Positions 14,439-19,497 of a stretch of DNA of 19,497 nt are shown piece by piece. The stretch's first letter is position 1, and every line of letters begins with the position of its first letter. Source of the DNA: an uncultured Clostridium sp. (GTDB lineage: Bacteria > Bacillota > Clostridia > TANB77 > CAG-508); the NCBI GenBank assembly GCA_900555085.1, contig USJU01000015.1, positions 1 to 19,497 on the forward strand. Direction: 5' to 3'. The notes beneath the pieces are model-generated. The model saw only the letters and a program-made list of their open reading frames with translations. It was not told the DNA's origin and did no database searches. Position numbers and translations under genes: made by a program.

Positions 14439-15596
14439 ATGGCTAATACAAAATTTGTTTTAAACGAAACATCTTATTTTGGAAAAGGAGCAAGAGAGGT
14501 ACTACCAGAAGAAATTAAATCTAGAGGATTTAAAAAAGTTTTAGTAGTTACAGACAAATCTTTAGTTGAAGTTGGTGTAACAGACAAAGTTACAAGAATT
14601 TTAGATAATGAAGGAATAGACTTTGAAGTGTATTCAAATGTAAAACCAAATCCAACTATAAAAAACGTTTTAGATGGTGTAGAAAAATGCAAAGCATCTA
14701 AAGCAGATTTAATAGTTGCAGTTGGTGGTGGATCAAGCATGGATACTGCAAAAGGTATTTCTATTGTAATGACAAACCCAGACAGAGCAGATATTGTTTC
14801 TTTAAATGGAGCATCAAATACAGTAAATAGAGGAATGCCAGTAATAGCACTTCCAACAACAGCAGGAACAGCTGCAGAAGTTACAATAAACTATGTAATT
14901 ACAGATGAAACAAGAGAAATAAAAATGGTATGTGTTGACCCACATGATATTCCAATAATAGCAATAGTAGATTCAGAACTTATGGCATCAATGCCAAAAT
15001 CTATGGCTGCAGCAACAGGAATGGATGCACTAACACATGCAGTTGAAGGATATATAACAAAAGCACACAATTTAATGTCTGATATGTTCCATATGAAGGC
15101 AATACAATTAATATTCCAATATTTACCAGCTGCTGTAAACGATAAAGATGACTATGCAATAGAAATGATGGGATATGCTCAATATATTGCAGGAATGGGA
15201 TTCTCAAATGTAGGACTTGGTATTGTACACTCAATGGCACATCAACTAGGAGCTGTATATGATACACCACATGGTCTTGCAAATGCAATTTTACTTCCAA
15301 CAGTTATGAGATTTAATGGAGAAGTTTGTGCAGATAGATTTAGAGAAATATTAATAAATATAGGAAGACCAGATGCAGCAAATTTAAACGACCAAGATGT
15401 AATAAATACTTTTGTATGGATGATACAAGAACTTTCTAAGAAAGTTGGAATTACACAAACTGTAAAAGATACAGGATGTAAAGAAGAAGACTTAGGATTA
15501 TTAGCAGATAAAGCAATGATAGATCCTTGTAGACCAGGAAACCCAAGAGAAACATCTAAAGAAGACTTTATAAATTTATATAGAGCAGCAATGTAA
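14439..15596 (+). CDS. fucO: Iron-containing alcohol dehydrogenase, FucO-like lactaldehyde reductase
   Basis: A 385-residue group III (iron-type) dehydrogenase. The GGGSS nucleotide motif is at 96-100 and PTTAGTAAEVTINYVITDE (139-157) matches the FucO branch closely. The metal ligands are Asp196 and His200 (GMDALTH), His264 (GIVHSMAH) and His278 (DTPHG), with spacing almost identical to E. coli FucO. FucO interconverts L-lactaldehyde and 1,2-propanediol with NAD(H) during anaerobic fucose or rhamnose breakdown. No fucose or rhamnose genes are nearby, and the gene stands alone between a promoter and GC-rich palindromes, so a broader role (1,2-propanediol, ethanol or glycerol-type alcohols) is possible. 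AAAGGAGG precedes the ATG. There is a clear preference for GCA and AGA codons, as in pnp, consistent with high expression. Confidence 0.9.
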   Translation: MANTKFVLNETSYFGKGAREVLPEEIKSRGFKKVLVVTDKSLVEVGVTDKVTRILDNEGIDFEVYSNVKPNPTIKNVLDGVEKCKASKADLIVAVGGGSSMDTAKGISIVMTNPDRADIVSLNGASNTVNRGMPVIALPTTAGTAAEVTINYVITDETREIKMVCVDPHDIPIIAIVDSELMASMPKSMAAATGMDALTHAVEGYITKAHNLMSDMFHMKAIQLIFQYLPAAVNDKDDYAIEMMGYAQYIAGMGFSNVGLGIVHSMAHQLGAVYDTPHGLANAILLPTVMRFNGEVCADRFREILINIGRPDAANLNDQDVINTFVWMIQELSKKVGITQTVKDTGCKEEDLGLLADKAMIDPCRPGNPRETSKEDFINLYRAAM

Positions 15597-15610
15597 AACT
15601 ATTTTGTAGC

Positions 15611-15627
15611 GGCGGTCATTGACCGCC
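15611..15627. repeat. GC-rich palindrome, copy 2
   Basis: GGCGGTCATTGACCGCC is a 7-bp stem with a 3-base loop, 15 bases after the dehydrogenase stop. Compared with copy 1 (3871-3887) it has swapped A-T to G-C at stem pair 5 and C-G to T-A at pair 6, keeping every pair. It may double as the dehydrogenase terminator, but the following ATATTATTT is a poor U tract. Confidence 0.6.
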
Positions 15628-15705
15628 ATATTATTTGGAAATTTTAAATTTTTTCAGATTTTTTCTAAAGATTAAATGATATAAAAAATGCATCAAACGA
15701 TGTAG

Positions 15706-15727
15706 GGGCGGACGCCTCTGCCCGCCC
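15706..15727. repeat. GC-rich palindrome, copy 3 (variant)
   Basis: GGGCGGAC (15706-15713) and GCCCGCCC (15720-15727) form an 8-position stem with one A-C mismatch and a GCCTCT loop. It is preceded by a small CATC-AAAC-GATG hairpin (15691-15702) and TGTAG. It is much richer in GC than the surroundings and resembles, from memory, short palindromic intergenic repeats seen in many Clostridia. The family assignment is unverified. Confidence 0.55.
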
Positions 15728-15743
15728 GAAAGAACAAATTAAG

Positions 15744-15772
15744 TTGCACTTAACATAAAAATGTGATATAAT
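15744..15772 (+). promoter_or_regulatory. Promoter of the orphan two-gene cassette
   Basis: TTGCAC (15744-15749), 17 bases and a perfect TATAAT (15767-15772). The leader to the ATG at 15839 is about 60 bases long. Confidence 0.65.
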
Positions 15773-15838
15773 CTCCTAAAATTGCCAAGAGCAAACATGT
15801 TATAAGTAAACCTAGCTTTAATTAAAGGAGGAAAAATT

Positions 15839-16239
15839 ATGTTATTTGCAAAGAAGAACAAAACTGAATTAGAAGTTCCTAAGAAATATAATATTGATGA
15901 AGTATATGTATTAAAAACATATATTGTCTCAGATATTAATGATGGAACAGGTGCAGGACCGCGGTGTATTACATGCTACTTTTTAGCAAAAGAGGAGGAA
16001 GAAAAATATTTTGAACTTTTTCAAATGTAGAAATTAAGAAAGAGTCAAGTTATTTCAATGAACCTGTAATTGAAGAAGTGAAACCGTTAACAGATTATAT
16101 CAATGATAAATATAAAAGGAAGACAATGGAAAGCAAGCTTCTATTTGATTTTCTTTTGAACTTAAATATGGAAAACATTATGGAGTTAATCATTGATATG
16201 GAAAATGGAGGTAAAAGAGATGACAAAAGTAATTCATAA
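15839..16239 (+). pseudogene. Unknown protein, frameshifted; first gene of orphan cassette
   Basis: The ATG has an excellent AAAGGAGG site (15824-15831) and encodes 63 residues ending at 16030. Adding one T to the T run at 16017-16021 lets the frame continue as SNVEIKKESSYFNEPVIEEVKP to a stop at 16237-16239. This gives a 133-residue product with the same codon character. The open continuation and the overlap with the next gene's start (20 bases) argue that the long form is the true gene. The protein is soluble and charged. A short RCITC sequence carries two Cys. The first third looks like beta strands and the last third like helices. I do not recognise a family. As with spoIIIAB, a one-base homopolymer loss may be an assembly error. 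Confidence 0.6.
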
Positions 16240-16651
16240 AACAACGTTAAATGAAACTAAAAAAAGTAAAAAAGCACGGTTCAGTATTATTAATGTTATA
16301 GCTGGCATTTTGGTAATAACTTTCATAGGTTTATTTATCTGTGGGATTATTAATAGTTGTTACGAGGATAAAAATTATATGGATAATTTTTATGAAAGGA
16401 AAAATTCAACTCTTGTTAGAGTTAAATTTGAGCCAGAAAATTTATTATCATTAGGTAGCGCTGCAGGATATATAGATAATGCTATTTTAGAAAAATGGCA
16501 AAATGGTGAAACAATAAAAGGAAATATAACATTGTATAATCCATATTCCAAAGGAAAGAGCTTTACAATTTTAACTAAAAAAATTAAAACGATTCAAGTT
16601 ATGAGTTACAGAGATTTTTATGAAAATTATGATCCAAAAGAATATAGATGA
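16220..16651 (+). CDS. Unknown single-pass membrane protein; second gene of orphan cassette
   Basis: From the ATG at 16220 (GGAGGT at 16207-16212, seven bases upstream) the product is 143 residues. An upstream in-frame ATG at 16193 is less likely because the ribosome site lies inside that extension. The N-terminal 20 residues are basic and cytosolic. A hydrophobic helix follows (FSIINVIAGILVITFIGLFIC), then a polar extracellular part of about 95 residues with no repeats, including FEPENLLSLGSAAGYIDNAILEKWQNGE. The start overlaps the end of the preceding, frameshifted gene, so they are likely coupled and functionally linked. I recognise no family. A terminator at 16696-16726 ends the unit. Confidence 0.7.
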   Translation: MTKVIHKTTLNETKKSKKARFSIINVIAGILVITFIGLFICGIINSCYEDKNYMDNFYERKNSTLVRVKFEPENLLSLGSAAGYIDNAILEKWQNGETIKGNITLYNPYSKGKSFTILTKKIKTIQVMSYRDFYENYDPKEYR

Positions 16652-16666
16652 ATTTTTTATAAACTC

Positions 16667-16695
16667 TTGCTTTTTTGCAAAATGTATAGTAAAAT
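16667..16695 (+). promoter_or_regulatory. Possible rpsO promoter abutting a terminator
   Basis: TTGCTT (16667-16672), 17 bases and TAAAAT (16690-16695) precede the terminator stem by zero bases. A start near 16702 would fall within the left arm, so RNA from this promoter could not form the full hairpin and would read through to rpsO. Confidence 0.45.
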
Positions 16696-16726
16696 AGGTA
16701 TGCTTTAAGTTAAAGCATACCTTTTT
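16696..16726 (+). terminator. Terminator after the orphan cassette
   Basis: AGGTATGCTTT (16696-16706), loop AAGTT and AAAGCATACCT (16712-16722), followed by TTTT. A perfect 11-bp stem. Confidence 0.85.
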
Positions 16727-16729
16727 CTT

Positions 16730-16797
16730 AGCTTAAGTAAAAAAACACACCTAACTTTAGCTCAGATGAAGGCAAATAAAATATTAAATAGGAGGTG
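16730..16797 (+). promoter_or_regulatory. rpsO leader with possible pseudoknot (S15 autoregulation)
   Basis: AGCTTAAGT (16730-16738) pairs with ACTTTAGCT (16754-16762), with one U-U mismatch. The loop contains CACCT (16748-16752), complementary to AGGTG (16793-16797) within the rpsO ribosome site GGAGGTG. This loop-to-ribosome-site pairing is the layout of the S15-responsive pseudoknot known in E. coli rpsO mRNA. Binding by S15 is inferred, not shown. Confidence 0.4.
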
Positions 16798-16805
16798 CTT
16801 TTCAA

Positions 16806-17069
16806 ATGACAAAGGAAAGAAAAACAGAAATCATTAATACTTATAAAAGAGAAGAAAACGACACTGGTTCACCAGAAGTTCAAGTTGCTATCTTAACAGA
16901 AAGAATTAATGAATTAACAGAGCATTTAAAAGTTCACAAAAAAGACAATCACTCTAGAAGAGGACTTTTAAAAATGGTAGGTAAAAGAAGAAATTTATTA
17001 AACTACCTAGCTAAAAAGGATGTTCAAAGATACAGAGACATCATTGAAAAATTAGGTTTAAGAAAATAA
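16806..17069 (+). CDS. rpsO: 30S ribosomal protein S15
   Basis: An 87-residue protein matching S15 over its whole length. The family core DTGSPEVQVAILTERINELTEHL (about 19-41) is followed by HKKDNHSRRGLLKMVGKRRNLLNYL (about 44-68) and the terminal DVQRYRDIIEKLGLR. S15 binds the three-way junction in the central domain of 16S rRNA and starts assembly of the platform. The GGAGGTG ribosome site is strong. pnp follows after a terminator, the widespread rpsO-pnp order. The leader may allow feedback by S15 itself. The gene is intact. Confidence 0.96.
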   Translation: MTKERKTEIINTYKREENDTGSPEVQVAILTERINELTEHLKVHKKDNHSRRGLLKMVGKRRNLLNYLAKKDVQRYRDIIEKLGLRK

Positions 17070-17080
17070 TTTTATACATT

Positions 17081-17113
17081 AGGACGTTTTGCTAGAAAAC
17101 GTCCTTGTTTTAA
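17081..17113 (+). terminator. Terminator between rpsO and pnp
   Basis: AGGACGTTTT (17081-17090), loop GCTAG and AAAACGTCCT (17096-17105), then TGTTTT. A perfect 10-bp stem with a good T tract, so pnp probably relies mainly on its own promoter. Confidence 0.85.
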
Positions 17114-17168
17114 ATTTTATTAAAATACAAATTTATAAAATAAATATTTATTAATAGAACGTAGCTTG

Positions 17169-17199
17169 TATAATGTGTTTAAAGAAGAAACATATTATA
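17169..17199. promoter_or_regulatory. Dyad at the pnp promoter
   Basis: TATAATGTGTTT (17169-17180) and AAACATATTATA (17188-17199) form an inverted repeat with a single G-T position around AAAGAAG. The first TATAAT (17169-17174) could be a -10 with a weak TTTATT (17147-17152) at -35. The dyad may be an operator; most of it could also fold in RNA started further upstream. Confidence 0.4.
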
Positions 17200-17263
17200 G
17201 AGGTTACATCTATAATAAATATTTAAAGAAGGTGTGTAGAAAGTTTATATAGGAGGAAAAGAA

Positions 17264-19399
17264 ATGTTTAAAAGTTATTCAATGGAATTAGCAGGAAGAG
17301 AACTAACAATAGAAACAGGAAAAATGGCAGAACTTGCAAATGGAAGTGTACTTGTAAGATATGGAGAAACAACTGTTATGGTAAATGTAACAGCATCTAA
17401 AGAACCAAGAGATGGAATAGATTTCTTCCCACTTTCAGTTGATTTTGAAGAAAAATTATATTCAGTAGGAAAAATACCAGGAAGTTTTACAAAAAGAGAG
17501 GGAAAACCAAGTGACAAAGCAATTTTAACATCAAGAGCAATAGATAGACCACTTCGTCCATTATTTCCAAAAGATTTTAGAAATGATGTATGTGTTGTTG
17601 CAACAGTATTATCTGTTGAACCAGATAATTCACCAGAAGTATGTGCAATGATAGGAGCTTCAGCAGCACTTTCAATTTCTGATATACCTTTTGGAGGACC
17701 AACAGCAGCAGTAAATGTAGGTTATGTGGATGATAAAATTGTTATAAATCCAACATTAGAACAAAGAGAAAAAAGTAGATTAAAACTTACAGTTGCAGGA
17801 ACAAAAGAAAAAATAGCAATGATAGAAGCAGGAGCAGATGAAATACCAGATGATACAATGTTACAAGCAATAAAAGAAGCTCATGTAGAAATTAAAAAAG
17901 TATGCGATTTTATTTCTAAAATGAAAGAAGAAATAGGAAAAGAAAAATTTGAATATAAATCATTTGCTGTTGATGCAAGTGTATTTGAAGAAGTTTCTGC
18001 AAACTTTAAAGAAAGAATGAACAAAGATGTACAAGCTGTAGATAAAGAAGTAAGAGACGCAAATATGGATAAATTAACAGAAGACATAGTTGCATATTTT
18101 ACTGAAAAATATGGAGAAGAAGAAACTGCAGAAAAAATGTATGACATTTCTACAAGTATACACGACTTAGAAAAGAAATGTGTAAGAGAAATGATTTACA
18201 ATGAACATAAAAGACCAGATGGAAGAAAAATAGATGAAATAAGACCATTATCATGTGAAATAGATTTAATACCTAGAGTTCACGGTAGTGCAATGTTCAC
18301 AAGAGGACAAACACAAGTACTTTCAATTGCAACATTAGGAATGGCAAGTGAAGAACAAATATTAGATGGAATAGATGAAGAAACAGGAAAAAGATATATG
18401 CACCAATATAACTTCCCTTCATACAGTGTTGGAGAAGCTAGACCATCAAGAGGACCAGGAAGAAGAGAAGTAGGACATGGAGCATTAGCAGAAAAAGCCT
18501 TAGTTCCAGTTATACCATCTGTTGAAGAATTCCCTTACTCAATAAGAGTTGTATCTGAAGTATTATCTTCAAATGGCTCAACATCACAAGCAAGTATATG
18601 TGGTAGTACACTTGCATTAATGGCAGCAGGAGTTCCAATAAAAAGACCAGTAGCAGGTATTTCAACAGGACTAGTTACAGATCCAAATGGTTCAGACAAC
18701 TATGTAATGCTAACAGATATACAAGGAATTGAAGACTTTTTTGGAGATATGGACTTTAAAGTTGGAGGAACAGAAAAAGGAATTACAGCTATACAAGTTG
18801 ATATAAAAGTAGATGGATTAACATACGATATTATAGAAGAAGCATTTGCAAGAACAAGAAAAGCAAGACAATATATACTAGATGAAGTAATGTTAAAACA
18901 AATAGCAAAACCAAGAGCAGAAGTTTCAAAATATGCACCTAAAATTACAAACACAGTAATAAAAGTAGACAAAATAAAAGATGTAATAGGACCAGGTGGA
19001 AAAATGATAAACAAAATAATAGATGAAACAGGAGTAAAAATAGACATCGAAGAAGACGGAAAAGTGTTTATCTATTCACAAGATGAAGAAAATTCTAAAA
19101 AAGCACTAAAAATGGTAGAAGACATAGCAAAAGATATAGAAGTTGGACAAGTATACGAAGGAACAGTAGCAAGAATAATGAACTTTGGAGCATTCATAGA
19201 ACTTGGCGGAGGAAAAGAAGGTCTATTACATATATCAAAAATATCAAAAGAAAGAATAAAAAATGTAGAAGACGTATTAAAAGTAGGAGACGTTATAAAA
19301 GTAAAAGTAATAGAAATAGACGATCAAGGAAGAATAAACCTAAGCAAAAAAGCATTAGAAGAAGACGAAGAAAAAGAAGAAAACAAAGAAAATTTATAA
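17264..19399 (+). CDS. pnp: Polyribonucleotide nucleotidyltransferase (PNPase)
   Basis: A 711-residue PNPase with all expected parts: a first RNase PH domain (about 8-140), the helical linker (about 150-300), a second RNase PH domain (about 315-545), a KH domain with IGPGGKMI (575-582) and an S1 domain (about 626-696), then an acidic tail. The catalytic metal-site aspartates correspond to Asp491 and Asp497 in EDFFGDMDF. PNPase degrades RNA from the 3' end using phosphate to release nucleoside diphosphates, working as a trimer, and contributes to mRNA turnover. AGGAGG precedes the ATG. It follows rpsO, as in most bacteria. The length matches the family and no lesion was seen. Confidence 0.96.
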   Translation: MFKSYSMELAGRELTIETGKMAELANGSVLVRYGETTVMVNVTASKEPRDGIDFFPLSVDFEEKLYSVGKIPGSFTKREGKPSDKAILTSRAIDRPLRPLFPKDFRNDVCVVATVLSVEPDNSPEVCAMIGASAALSISDIPFGGPTAAVNVGYVDDKIVINPTLEQREKSRLKLTVAGTKEKIAMIEAGADEIPDDTMLQAIKEAHVEIKKVCDFISKMKEEIGKEKFEYKSFAVDASVFEEVSANFKERMNKDVQAVDKEVRDANMDKLTEDIVAYFTEKYGEEETAEKMYDISTSIHDLEKKCVREMIYNEHKRPDGRKIDEIRPLSCEIDLIPRVHGSAMFTRGQTQVLSIATLGMASEEQILDGIDEETGKRYMHQYNFPSYSVGEARPSRGPGRREVGHGALAEKALVPVIPSVEEFPYSIRVVSEVLSSNGSTSQASICGSTLALMAAGVPIKRPVAGISTGLVTDPNGSDNYVMLTDIQGIEDFFGDMDFKVGGTEKGITAIQVDIKVDGLTYDIIEEAFARTRKARQYILDEVMLKQIAKPRAEVSKYAPKITNTVIKVDKIKDVIGPGGKMINKIIDETGVKIDIEEDGKVFIYSQDEENSKKALKMVEDIAKDIEVGQVYEGTVARIMNFGAFIELGGGKEGLLHISKISKERIKNVEDVLKVGDVIKVKVIEIDDQGRINLSKKALEEDEEKEENKENL

Positions 19400-19413
19400 A
19401 CAGATTAAAATTT

Positions 19414-19486
19414 GCGAGTTGTTTGTGGGGACCAATGAAGCTTGTTAAGGCAAAGCCTGTTACAAGGTCATTGGGGAGGAACGAGC
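19414..19486. other. GC-richer foldable element after pnp, cut by window end
   Basis: Base composition shifts abruptly (GGGGACC, GGGGAGG). CCAATGA (19432-19438) pairs with TCATTGG (19468-19474), CTTGT (19441-19445) with ACAAG (19462-19466), and AGGC (19448-19451) with GCCT (19455-19458), giving one nested hairpin. TTGTTT just before can pair with GAACGA just after. An open frame also crosses it (ATG at 19435) but uses atypical codons (AGG, GGG). It may be a mobile palindromic repeat, a structured RNA or the pnp terminator region. Confidence 0.4.
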
Positions 19487-19497
19487 AAGAAAAGAAA

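Noticed and set aside
15001..15300. Antisense frame under the alcohol dehydrogenase
   Set aside because: Leu/His/Gln-rich shadow of a well-conserved gene on the + strand.

Overview
The window is a very AT-rich stretch of a spore-forming Firmicute, most likely an anaerobic, possibly gut-dwelling member of the Clostridia. The evidence is the complete spoIIIAA-AH sporulation locus, the strong AGGAGG ribosome sites, the codon use (AGA, ATA and GGA dominate) and the rpsO-pnp gene order. Apart from pseudo-ORF shadows, every gene lies on the + strand. No tRNA, rRNA, CRISPR array or transposase gene was seen, and no gene-free stretch exceeds 300 bases.

Layout. (1) 1-387: the tail of an unrecognised gene. 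(2) 459-2946: a copper-efflux operon, copZ-copA, behind a promoter whose spacer holds a CsoR-type operator. (3) 2954-3821: yebC with its own promoter and terminator. (4) 3871-9754: the spoIIIA locus. It encodes the mother-cell part of the channel between mother cell and forespore, needed for late forespore development. It is interrupted after spoIIIAA by a small coiled-coil gene that has its own promoter and terminator. spoIIIAB (two places) and spoIIIAD (one place) carry single-base frameshifts. (5) 9774-9900: a compact promoter, structured RNA and terminator unit, a candidate small RNA or leader. (6) 9915-12592: a three-gene ABC-2 type exporter. (7) 12576-14358: trmL (tRNA wobble methylation) and a 6-phosphofructokinase with unusual donor-site residues. 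(8) 14378-15596: a FucO-like iron alcohol dehydrogenase. (9) 15611-16726: GC-rich palindromes, then a two-gene cassette of unknown function, its first gene frameshifted. (10) 16667-19399: rpsO and pnp, with a possible S15 autoregulatory leader. (11) 19414-19486: a GC-richer, foldable element cut off by the window end.

The most interesting signals lie between and across genes: four single-base frameshifts that repair cleanly, ribosome-site hairpins in front of both spoIIIAA and spoIIIAB, the candidate RNA at about 9810-9900, two GC-rich palindromes that differ only by compensatory base-pair swaps, the rpsO leader, and the Ser/Lys pair in the phosphofructokinase donor site. I found no convincing entirely new multi-gene system. 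The candidate RNA and the orphan cassette come closest. All statements come from reading the sequence and family knowledge; no search or folding program was run.
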